From assembly GCA_017623815.1 (NCBI GenBank), contig JAGAOK010000080.1:1-38343 (forward strand): a stretch of DNA of 38,343 nt, read 5' to 3'. The notes beneath the pieces were generated by a model. It ran no database searches. It saw nothing but the letters and a program-made list of their open reading frames with translations, and was not told the origin of the DNA. The position numbers and the translations under genes were made by a program. Of the stretch, positions 32,352 through 38,343 are shown one piece after another; the stretch's first letter is position 1, and each line of letters opens with the position of its first letter. The stretch is from Lachnospiraceae bacterium (GTDB taxonomy: Bacteria; Bacillota; Clostridia; Lachnospirales; Lachnospiraceae).

Positions 32352-34238
32352 TTATTTAATTTTCAACGCACGCATTGCATTCAGTATCGCCAAAAAAGCC
32401 ACTCCGACATCTGCAAATACCGCTGCCCACATCGATGCCATTCCAAGTGCAGCTAATAACAGCACCAGCACCTTAACTCCGATGGCAAACACAATGTTCT
32501 GCTTTACAATCTGAAGTGTTTTACGCGAAATCCGCATCGCCTGCACAATCTTGCTCGGCTCATCCGTCATAATGACAATATCCGCCGCCTCGATGGCCGC
32601 ATCACTTCCAAGGCCTCCCATTGCTATTCCGATATCGGCCCTTGCCAGCACCGGTGCATCATTCATTCCGTCTCCGACAAAGAGAAGTTTGCCTGACTCC
32701 GGTTTTTCTGCGAAAAGCGTTTCTACATGATCCACTTTATCTCCCGGCAAGAGCTGCGCGTAATATTCTTTGATCCCGATCTGTCCGGCCACTTTGTCTG
32801 CCACCTTTTTGTGGTCACCCGTCAACATGACAATCCGATCTACGCCCTCTTTTTTCAAGCCGTCAATACAATCTTTGGCATCTGCCTTCAACTGATCTTC
32901 AATCAGTACATAGCCCATGTACTCTTCACCGTAGGCCACATGACAAACCGTTCCCGTAGAGATATCACCCTTTATTTTATTCCATGCGTTATTTTTTAGC
33001 TGCCGCGCCATTAATTTTTCATTGCCGACTGCGATTTCCTTCCCCTCATACTCCGCAATAACACCATGACCGGCAATCTCTTCTACCTTTGATTTTCTGC
33101 CGCTTCCGGCATCTTCTGACACCGTTGTCATGTCGCATGCGCTCACCAGGCATTTGGAGATTGGGTGGTTTGAAAATCGCTCTGCATAAGCCGCGTAGAA
33201 TAACACTTGTTTTTCATCGCATCCGACCGCCTCAATATGGGAGACTGCAAACGTTCCTCTGGTAAGTGTTCCTGTTTTGTCCATCACGGCAATCTTAGTA
33301 CTTGCCAAGGCCTCAAGGTAATTGCTTCCCTTTACGAGTATTCCATTCTTACTTGCAGCTCCGATACCACCGAAAAAGCTAAGCGGAACCGAAATCACCA
33401 GCGCGCACGGGCATGAAATTACAAGAAACGACAGTGCCCTATATACCCAGACTGTCCATGCCCCGGTAATCAGGGACGGAATCAGTGCCAGCGCAGTTGC
33501 CAATACCACAACCGCCGGTGTGTAATATCTTGCAAACTTCGTAATAAAATTCTCTGTTTCCGCCTTTTTCGACGCAGAGTTCTCCACAAGATCGAGTATC
33601 TTTGTTACCGTAGATTCCCCAAACTCTTTGCTGACCTTTACCTCAATCACTCCGGAAAGATTCACGCATCCGCTGATCACTTCATCTCCCTCCCGAAGGT
33701 CTCTCGGCAGGCTCTCTCCCGTCAGCGCCATCGTATCCACCGAAGTCTCTCCGCTTACAATCACTCCGTCAAGAGGAATTCTCTCCCCCGGCTTTACCTG
33801 AATCCGTTCTTCCCGCTTTACTTCCTGCGGATCCACCGTCTGCACTTCTCCGTTTCGCATCACATGCGCGTAGTCCGGACGGATATCCATCAGTTCTCTG
33901 ATCGACTTTCTCGATTTATTTACCGCATAGGACTGGAACCATTCCCCGATTTGGTAGAACAGCATAACAGCCACTGCTTCCGGATATTCGCTGATCAAAA
34001 AAGCTCCGACCGTTGCAATCACCATCAGGAATTCTTCGTCAAACACCTGTCCCTGTCTGATTTTTGCCGCAGCACTTTTTACCACATCATTTCCCACAAT
34101 AAAATATGTGAGAAGGTATGCAATCAGCAAAATATTGTCATTTAGATTCGGTAATGCCTTTTCCGCTGCTATGCAAAGCCCGAAGCAGATGATTCCTGCG
34201 ATAATTCTACGTAGTCTTTTCTTTAATTTTTTGCTCAT
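32352..34238 (-). CDS. Heavy-metal P1B-type ATPase without N-terminal metal-binding domain
   Basis: 628 residues. It has the actuator motif LTGES, the membrane CPC metal site (ISCPCALVIS), phosphorylation motif DKTGTLT, the HP motif (FSNHPISK), MLTGDHKK and the hinge GDGMNDAPVLARADIG. This layout matches the Zn/Cd/Pb exporter group (CadA/ZntA-like). The usual N-terminal HMA domain is missing and the protein starts directly with the first membrane helices; a separate HMA protein is encoded just upstream. The ArsR gene heads the same operon. Export of Zn(II), Cd(II) or Pb(II) from the cytoplasm is likely; the exact metal is not certain. Confidence 0.92.
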   Translation of the reverse strand: MSKKLKKRLRRIIAGIICFGLCIAAEKALPNLNDNILLIAYLLTYFIVGNDVVKSAAAKIRQGQVFDEEFLMVIATVGAFLISEYPEAVAVMLFYQIGEWFQSYAVNKSRKSIRELMDIRPDYAHVMRNGEVQTVDPQEVKREERIQVKPGERIPLDGVIVSGETSVDTMALTGESLPRDLREGDEVISGCVNLSGVIEVKVSKEFGESTVTKILDLVENSASKKAETENFITKFARYYTPAVVVLATALALIPSLITGAWTVWVYRALSFLVISCPCALVISVPLSFFGGIGAASKNGILVKGSNYLEALASTKIAVMDKTGTLTRGTFAVSHIEAVGCDEKQVLFYAAYAERFSNHPISKCLVSACDMTTVSEDAGSGRKSKVEEIAGHGVIAEYEGKEIAVGNEKLMARQLKNNAWNKIKGDISTGTVCHVAYGEEYMGYVLIEDQLKADAKDCIDGLKKEGVDRIVMLTGDHKKVADKVAGQIGIKEYYAQLLPGDKVDHVETLFAEKPESGKLLFVGDGMNDAPVLARADIGIAMGGLGSDAAIEAADIVIMTDEPSKIVQAMRISRKTLQIVKQNIVFAIGVKVLVLLLAALGMASMWAAVFADVGVAFLAILNAMRALKIK

Positions 34239-34254
34239 TTACTGACACCGCCCG

Positions 34255-34476
34255 TTACTTTACTACAAACTCTACATCCGGTTCTATTTTCTTTACAATT
34301 TTTTCCGCCGCTTTGAGTATATCTGCCATCGCCCCATCATCGGCTGTAATCTCCATCTTCTGTGTCAGGAAATTTACACTACAGCTCTCCACTCCAGCCA
34401 GTTCTCCTACCGCTTTCTCCATTTTTGCTGCGCAGTGCGCACATTCCAGTTCCTCTAACATAATTGTCTTTTTCAT
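34255..34476 (-). CDS. Stand-alone heavy-metal-associated (HMA) domain protein
   Basis: 73 residues, a single ferredoxin-like HMA domain with Cys12 and Cys15 in LECAHCAAKMEKAVGEL. It should bind a soft or borderline metal in the cytoplasm and pass it to the ATPase, replacing the missing N-terminal domain of that pump. It has its own ribosome site (GGAGG, 8 bases) and stop, with 16-base gaps on each side, so it is a true separate gene rather than a frameshifted part of the ATPase. Confidence 0.9.
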   Translation of the reverse strand: MKKTIMLEELECAHCAAKMEKAVGELAGVESCSVNFLTQKMEITADDGAMADILKAAEKIVKKIEPDVEFVVK

Positions 34477-34492
34477 CCTTCATTCCTCCGTT

Positions 34493-34858
34493 TTATTCGT
34501 TAATATGCTCTAATCCCTGACTTAAAATCGACTTAATATGACCGTCCGCCAGAGAATAAAAAATCGTTTTTCCCTCCCGGCGGTTCTTTACCAGATCCAT
34601 CTGTTTTAAAATACGCAGCTGATGCGAAATCGCAGACTGGGTCATTCCCAGTAGATTCGCAATATCACACACGCAAACCTCACTGCACATGAGTACATAC
34701 AAAATACGAATTCGCGTGGTATCTCCGAACACCCTGAAAAACTCTGCCAGATCCGCAAGCTGCTCTTCTTGTGGCATATGCTCTTCTACCATCTCGATCA
34801 TATCCTGATGCACATGCATGCATTCACACTGCATTGCTTCCTTTTGATTTCCTGCCAT
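34493..34858 (-). CDS. ArsR/SmtB-family metal-sensing repressor
   Basis: 121 residues with a winged helix (FRVFGDTTRIRILYVL, CDIANLLGMTQSAISHQLRILKQMDLV, REGKTIFYSLAD). Cys62-Val-Cys64-Asp in the alpha-3 region, like the ELCVCDL metal box of CadC, and an N-terminal Cys11/Cys13/His15/His17 cluster together resemble the Cd/Pb-sensing site. C-terminal His residues (DGHIKSILSQGLEH) could form an alpha-5 Zn site. Metal binding should release it from the operator upstream. GGAGGG precedes the ATG. First gene of the operon. Confidence 0.92.
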   Translation of the reverse strand: MAGNQKEAMQCECMHVHQDMIEMVEEHMPQEEQLADLAEFFRVFGDTTRIRILYVLMCSEVCVCDIANLLGMTQSAISHQLRILKQMDLVKNRREGKTIFYSLADGHIKSILSQGLEHINE

Positions 34859-34887
34859 GGTACCCTCCTTTTATTTGAATGACTTTT

Positions 34888-34909
34888 CATATGAATATCT
34901 GTTCATGTG
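34888..34909 (-). promoter_or_regulatory. ArsR/SmtB operator
   Basis: CATATGAA-N6-TTCATGTG (8-bp arms, one mismatch) is the imperfect repeat typical of SmtB/CadC sites. It starts directly downstream of the -10 box, over the transcription start. Confidence 0.75.
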
Positions 34910-34911
34910 TT

Positions 34912-34940
34912 ATTATATGCACTTCCCACCTTATTGTCAA
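34912..34940 (-). promoter_or_regulatory. Consensus promoter of the arsR-HMA-ATPase operon
   Basis: Perfect TTGACA (34935-34940) and perfect TATAAT (34912-34917) are spaced by 17 bases on the minus strand. Such a strong promoter implies tight repression by the ArsR protein. Confidence 0.85.
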
Positions 34941-34971
34941 TACTCCTTACACAGTTTTTTCACATTTATCC

Positions 34972-35000
34972 TTTACAATCATTTTAAAGTTCACTAAAAT
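34972..35000 (+). promoter_or_regulatory. Promoter of the small acidic membrane protein gene
   Basis: TTTACA (34972-34977) and TAAAAT (34995-35000) are 17 bases apart. A second -10-like TATAAA lies at 35010-35015 without a good -35 box. Confidence 0.5.
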
Positions 35001-35039
35001 AAGGATAAGTATAAAACATTACAAAGAGAGGAATCCATC

Positions 35040-35399
35040 ATGAGTCAGAAAAAAATGGAAGCATACAAGTATGCAAAGAAAAACAGAAAAGAATTAGAGA
35101 AAAAGCGTAAACGCAATAAAGTCCTTGCGTGGCTCGTTGGCATTTTAGTAGTAGCTGCCCTGATCGGTGCGTGCGTATGTCTTGTTTATTTCACAAAACA
35201 GAAAGCCGCTCCTGTAGCCGACACTACGATTGAAACCACTGCTGAAGACGGAGCCACAGAAATCGAAGCACAGGACATCAATGAATTCCTGGATGAAAAT
35301 ATCATTGAAGTTCCGGCGGAAGGCTCTGAAACAGAACCGGCCGAAATCGAAATTGAGGCAGATTCAGAAGAAGGTGCTGAAATCGAAGTAGAAGAATAA
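35040..35399 (+). CDS. Small single-pass membrane protein with acidic C-terminal tail
   Basis: 119 residues; the family is not recognised. The very basic N-terminus (residues 1-26, rich in Lys and Arg) is followed by one hydrophobic segment (about 28-51, VLAWLVGILVVAALIGACVCLVYF). A Glu/Thr/Ala-rich acidic tail (about 58-119) makes up the rest. By the positive-inside rule the tail is extracytoplasmic. GAGAGG precedes the ATG. The gene stands alone between its promoter and a terminator. The repetitive acidic tail resembles low-complexity linkers rather than an enzyme. Confidence 0.7.
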   Translation: MSQKKMEAYKYAKKNRKELEKKRKRNKVLAWLVGILVVAALIGACVCLVYFTKQKAAPVADTTIETTAEDGATEIEAQDINEFLDENIIEVPAEGSETEPAEIEIEADSEEGAEIEVEE

Positions 35400-35408
35400 A
35401 GATTGCAA

Positions 35409-35457
35409 AACCCCTTTCATAGACATTGCAGTGCCTGATGAAAGGGGTTCTTTTTTG
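35409..35457 (+). terminator. Strong terminator, usable in both directions
   Basis: Perfect 12-bp arms AACCCCTTTCAT (35409-35420) and ATGAAAGGGGTT (35438-35449) are followed by CTTTTTTG. A weaker T-rich tract on the other side could serve the convergent minus-strand genes. Confidence 0.88.
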
Positions 35458-35473
35458 TTCCCTACTTTTTTAG

Positions 35474-35739
35474 TTACTCCGGGAAAGCATCTTTCAAATA
35501 AAAAGCGACAATTCTTCCCGTCTCCGTATTTCCAAGTACTCCGTAGCTTGTTGTTGCATCATCAGGAGCTGACTTCATATAAAATATGATTCGATAAGCA
35601 CTAAGATTATCCCTGGCCAACGATTCGAGAAACTGCAGATTTTTCCCCTGCAAAATCCGGTCCTTCCATGCCATATTGCTATATAGTGTAAGATTCCCTT
35701 TTTCTTTTTGGATTTTTCTTTCTTTGACATGACTCTCAT
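35474..35739 (-). pseudogene. Small gene needing a -1 frameshift at an A-rich slippery site
   Basis: An ATG at 35739, two bases after the stop of the DUF5808 gene and 11 after GGAG, opens a frame reading MRVMSKKEKSKKKKG that then degenerates and stops at 35575. The -1 frame continues from the same point to 35474 as about 75 plausible residues, ending TSYGVLGNTETGRIVAFYLKDAFPE, but has no good start of its own. The switch point is AAA-AAG-AAA-AAG (35696-35711), a classic slippery pattern. The joined product would be about 87 residues with a Lys-rich start. Programmed shift, decay or sequencing error are all possible. Family unknown. Confidence 0.5.
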
Positions 35740-35741
35740 TT

Positions 35742-37145
35742 CTACTTCTTCTCCACGTTCTTCTGCCATGACACAACTGCATCATACACTTCCTGCGTCT
35801 CTGCATCGCTTACGCCGCTCAAATAATATCGTCTGCTCGGTGTTTCGATTCGCAAAAACAACTCATTTCTCGGATCCAGAAATACGGTGCAGTTTCCTTC
35901 TTCTCTGACACTCCAGCTTCCTTTCCGCAAATTTTCCATAGCTGTGCCACTATTTCGTGACATCTTCGGAAGTTCTGACAAAAGTTCGACCTCCTCAATT
36001 GCAGGCATGGAAATCGCACATTCCTCTCTCAAATGGTTTGCCACAATCTGATTTCCATCTGTCATCAGCTGTATCGGCGTAAATTCCAGCATAATGATCC
36101 AAATAGAAATAATCGGAAATGACAGAAGCGTCAGTACCAGAAACAGTACCGTTGCCTTACCGGCTTTTGTTGCCATATTTATGGTAGTTCCTACTCCCAC
36201 ACGCTTATTTACCATCGCCCGCCTGTCTTTCGGGTTATAATACATCATCCCCCAAATCCAGTTTTCATCGTTATCTACACTTGTAACCTTATTTCTGCTC
36301 GCTTCATAATGCTTATCCAACGCGACCATTTTCTTTCCCATCCATATCACGGGAATCAGTGTTCCCACCGCATATGCGACAGTCGCCCACCAGAACATTT
36401 TTGTAAATCCTCCCCATTCATCCACACAAAACAGCATCCATATCATATAGGCGACATTGATCCATACGCACGACACCCACAACTTTTTAAATAAATTCTT
36501 TTTCGCACGGTTATAATTCACATTGACATCGCTGTCATAACTGATAATCTGTGTTTTCCCCCGATCCTGCCAAACCGCTACTGCCCAGAACAAAAAGGAA
36601 ATCCCCGCAAAGGTCAGTTCCATAATAAACAACGGTTCACGGCGTGGTCCAAAATCCCCGACCGCTACCCATAAAGCCAATATGACACTGATGACACAAG
36701 GCGGCAAAAAATGACACCATTTTACACGACGTATCATTCCTGCTTCTTTAATTTCCACCTCTGTATCTGTCACAGCTTCTACGTCCCATTTTTTCTCTTG
36801 CTTAACTTCTTTTAGTTTCGCATTTGCCATTCCAAACGGCACAAAGAAGATAAAGATGGAAATTGCAATCCAGATCATCCATACAGCCACCACTATAGAC
36901 TCCCACGGAAGAAACAAAGACGGAAGCGGCAGGATTAACATCCCCCAAAGGATCCTTTTCATCTGCCTGTTATATTCTTCTGTAACCGTCTGCAATTCCG
37001 GCGCTTTCCGATATTCCTTCGGAATGGTAACACCATAATATATCCCTTTGCCTGACTGCGCTTCATTTTTTAACAATACATACATAAGCAGTATGCATGG
37101 ATAAGTTCCGATACACAAAATCAATCCTGTAATACTAATACTCAT
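35742..37145 (-). CDS. DUF5808-type multi-pass membrane protein with C-terminal PH-like domain
   Basis: 467 residues. Hydrophobic segments lie near 5-25, 64-82, 84-104, 148-165, 172-192, 225-243, 250-270 and 328-352. A conserved block NDENWIWGMMYYNPKDRRAMVNKRVGVGTTINMA (about 293-326) matches DUF5808. The last 80 residues (WSVREEGNCTVFLDPRNELFLRIETPSRRYYLSGV) look like a bacterial PH-type beta domain. The function is unknown. It overlaps the GntR regulator gene by 4 bases (ATGA) and is certainly in its operon; YtrA-type regulators often control membrane or ABC transport proteins. Confidence 0.75.
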   Translation of the reverse strand: MSISITGLILCIGTYPCILLMYVLLKNEAQSGKGIYYGVTIPKEYRKAPELQTVTEEYNRQMKRILWGMLILPLPSLFLPWESIVVAVWMIWIAISIFIFFVPFGMANAKLKEVKQEKKWDVEAVTDTEVEIKEAGMIRRVKWCHFLPPCVISVILALWVAVGDFGPRREPLFIMELTFAGISFLFWAVAVWQDRGKTQIISYDSDVNVNYNRAKKNLFKKLWVSCVWINVAYMIWMLFCVDEWGGFTKMFWWATVAYAVGTLIPVIWMGKKMVALDKHYEASRNKVTSVDNDENWIWGMMYYNPKDRRAMVNKRVGVGTTINMATKAGKATVLFLVLTLLSFPIISIWIIMLEFTPIQLMTDGNQIVANHLREECAISMPAIEEVELLSELPKMSRNSGTAMENLRKGSWSVREEGNCTVFLDPRNELFLRIETPSRRYYLSGVSDAETQEVYDAVVSWQKNVEKK

Positions 37146-37522
37146 TTTCCTTGCCTCCCCTTTTCAAAATATGCATCTACCAGTGCCACAAAATCATTCC
37201 GCGACATTCCCCGGATCTTCGCCTCCGAAACCAGCCTTGCAAGCTCCTGCTCCGCTTCCGCCGTAAGTCCGGATGTCTGTTCAATCTCTTCTCTCACCCG
37301 CACACCGTTTCGCCTGTCTGTAACGATGTATCCTTCCTGCTTCAAAAGCTGATACGCCTTATTTACTGTCATGGAATTGATTCCGATTTCCTCGGCCAAT
37401 CCCCGTACCGTCGGAAGCTTTTCGCCGGGTGCCAGCCTTCCGTCCGAGATGCCCATTACAATCTGGTTCCTTATCTGTTTAAAAACCGGTATCTCCGATC
37501 CGTCCTGTAAAACTATGATCAT
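37142..37522 (-). CDS. GntR-family transcriptional regulator (YtrA subfamily)
   Basis: 126 residues. A GntR winged helix (PVFKQIRNQIVMGISDGRLAPGEKLPTVRGLAEEIGINSMTVNKAYQLLKQEGYI) is followed only by a short helical dimerisation tail, as in the YtrA subfamily, which lacks a large ligand domain. The start at 37522 is chosen because GGAGG lies 6 bases before it; a longer frame reaches 37549. It is probably an auto-repressor acting on the dyad upstream and controls the overlapping DUF5808 gene. Confidence 0.9.
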   Translation of the reverse strand: MIIVLQDGSEIPVFKQIRNQIVMGISDGRLAPGEKLPTVRGLAEEIGINSMTVNKAYQLLKQEGYIVTDRRNGVRVREEIEQTSGLTAEAEQELARLVSEAKIRGMSRNDFVALVDAYFEKGRQGK

Positions 37523-37563
37523 AGCGTTCCTCCATTTGAGTCTGCTCAACTTGCTTTTGGCTT

Positions 37564-37604
37564 TTTGTATTATTCATAGTAATACAAACAATACAAAGTG
37601 TCAA
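37564..37604 (-). promoter_or_regulatory. Promoter and operator of the gntR-DUF5808 operon
   Basis: On the minus strand TTGACA (37599-37604) and TACTAT (37576-37581) are 17 bases apart. A perfect dyad TTTGTATT-N9-AATACAAA (37564-37588) covers the -10 box, and a third AATACAAA copy (37590-37597) fills the spacer next to the -35 box. It is probably bound by the YtrA-type repressor. Confidence 0.72.
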
Positions 37605-37671
37605 TATGTTTTTGTTACTTTGACCCAAACGCTAAAAAAATGACCGATTCACGGACAATCCACCTCAAACA

Positions 37672-37715
37672 CAAAAATCCCCCGGCAGACAGCTATCATG
37701 CTATCCGCCGAGGGA
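37672..37715 (-). terminator. Terminator downstream of purL
   Basis: An imperfect GC-rich hairpin (minus-strand TCCCTCGGCGGATAGC paired with GCTGTCTGCCGGGGGA) is followed by TTTTTG. It lies 25 bases after the purL stop. Confidence 0.75.
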
Positions 37716-37739
37716 AATCCTCACATATTCATGCTATTT

Positions 37740-38343
37740 TTACTTAAAGTATGCCACACCGGATTCGAAGATCTTAAGATCCTGCTCACCGTAAATGTTG
37801 ATTGCAACCGCCTCATCGCGACGCTCTGCATGTGCCATCTTACCAAAGCATCTACCATCCGGAGATGTGATACCTTCGATGGATGCGTAAGAACCATTTA
37901 CATTCCACTCTTCATCCATGGAAATATTTCCGTTAAAGTCTGCATACTGCGTTGCTACCTGACCGTTTGCAAAGAGCTTGTCAATCCACTCCTTCGGAGC
38001 AACGAAACGTCCCTCACCGTGAGATGCAGGGCTGACATAGGTCTTTCCTACTTCTGCAAGTGACAGCCAAGGCGATTTGTTAGAAACAACCTTCGTGTAA
38101 ACCATCTTGGAAATGTGACGGTTAATTGTATTGAAGGTAAGTGTCGGTGAATCCTCTTTCTGACCGCAAACCTCACCGTAAGGTACCAGACCTAACTTGA
38201 TGAGCGCCTGGAAACCGTTACAGATACCGAGTGCCAAACCGTCACGCTCATTCAACAGCTTCATAACTGCTTCCTTCATCTTTTCATTCTGGAACGCAGT
38301 CGCAAAGAACTTCGCAGATCCATCCGGCTCATCACCTGCGGAG
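37740..38343 (-). CDS. purL: Phosphoribosylformylglycinamidine synthase, C-terminal part (truncated by window edge)
   Basis: The last 200 codons are present and the frame stays open to the window edge. This is the glutamine amidotransferase domain of the large, single-chain FGAM synthase: LALGICNGFQALIKLGLVPYGE holds the nucleophilic Cys and SPASHGEGRF the catalytic His, with IEGITSPDGRCFGKMAHAERR near the end. The enzyme performs the fourth step of purine synthesis, using ammonia from glutamine. The upstream ATP-binding part lies outside the window, so single-chain organisation is inferred from the family (a separate PurQ cannot be excluded). Confidence 0.9.
   Translation of the reverse strand, partial: SAGDEPDGSAKFFATAFQNEKMKEAVMKLLNERDGLALGICNGFQALIKLGLVPYGEVCGQKEDSPTLTFNTINRHISKMVYTKVVSNKSPWLSLAEVGKTYVSPASHGEGRFVAPKEWIDKLFANGQVATQYADFNGNISMDEEWNVNGSYASIEGITSPDGRCFGKMAHAERRDEAVAINIYGEQDLKIFESGVAYFK

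Noticed and set aside
32352-34476. HMA and ATPase as one frameshifted gene
   Set aside because: The HMA gene ends with its own stop after a complete domain, a 16-base gap follows, and the ATPase begins with a normal basic N-terminus. The split looks natural.
1-38343. Mobile elements, CRISPR arrays, tRNA or rRNA genes
   Set aside because: No transposase or integrase frame, no regularly spaced repeats, and no cloverleaf or rRNA-like sequence was recognised on either strand by eye.

Overview
The window looks like chromosomal DNA of a Gram-positive anaerobe of the Clostridia, most likely a Lachnospiraceae-type gut bacterium. The evidence is a four-subunit pyruvate-type ferredoxin oxidoreductase, the rho-rpmE-DUF1385-prmC-prfA block, the Clostridia-typical DUF4364 and DUF4250 proteins, strong AGGAGG ribosome binding sites, CIRCE and Cheo-type LexA operators, and moderate GC. 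No tRNA, rRNA, insertion sequence, integrase, phage gene or CRISPR array was seen.

Layout. (1) 1-3,300, minus: the start of a truncated exported protein, a 777-residue protein made of two diverged copies of one unit, and an NrtR-like regulator upstream of it with an operator across its promoter. (2) 3.4-7.1 kb: a GNAT acetyltransferase diverging from the porCDAB operon. (3) 7.1-10.5 kb, minus: accessory genes, namely a membrane protein behind an array of dyads, a membrane-anchored XRE regulator, a membrane/helical-repeat protein, an alpha/beta hydrolase and a small membrane protein. (4) 10.5-15.3 kb, minus: prfA, prmC, DUF1385, rpmE and rho. (5) 15.5-18.2 kb, plus: malic enzyme behind a foldable leader, a TIGR01212 radical SAM protein and DUF4364. 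(6) 18.2-23.9 kb, minus: a phosphodiesterase, rarA, a polysaccharide deacetylase, and a TIGR03915/TIGR03916 pair behind a LexA (SOS) box. (7) 23.9-30.9 kb, minus: ydcF-like gene, glgB, a RACo-like corrinoid-activator relative, DUF4250, and a clpB cut by an in-frame amber codon downstream of a CIRCE element. (8) 31.0-32.3 kb, minus: an ECF S component and a DUF4430 lipoprotein under a cobalamin riboswitch. (9) 32.3-34.9 kb, minus: ArsR, a lone HMA protein and a P1B ATPase. (10) 35.0-37.6 kb: a small acidic membrane protein, a frameshifted small gene, a DUF5808 membrane protein and a YtrA-type GntR regulator. (11) The 3' end of purL.

Most worth following: the SOS-controlled radical SAM pair (an uncharacterised candidate DNA repair system), the amber-interrupted clpB with intact heat-shock control, the riboswitch-controlled cobalamin uptake pair, the duplicated 777-residue protein under an NrtR-like repressor with a degenerate Nudix box, and the dyad array next to the XRE regulator. 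Gene identities come from motif recognition in the translated sequence. No database search was run.
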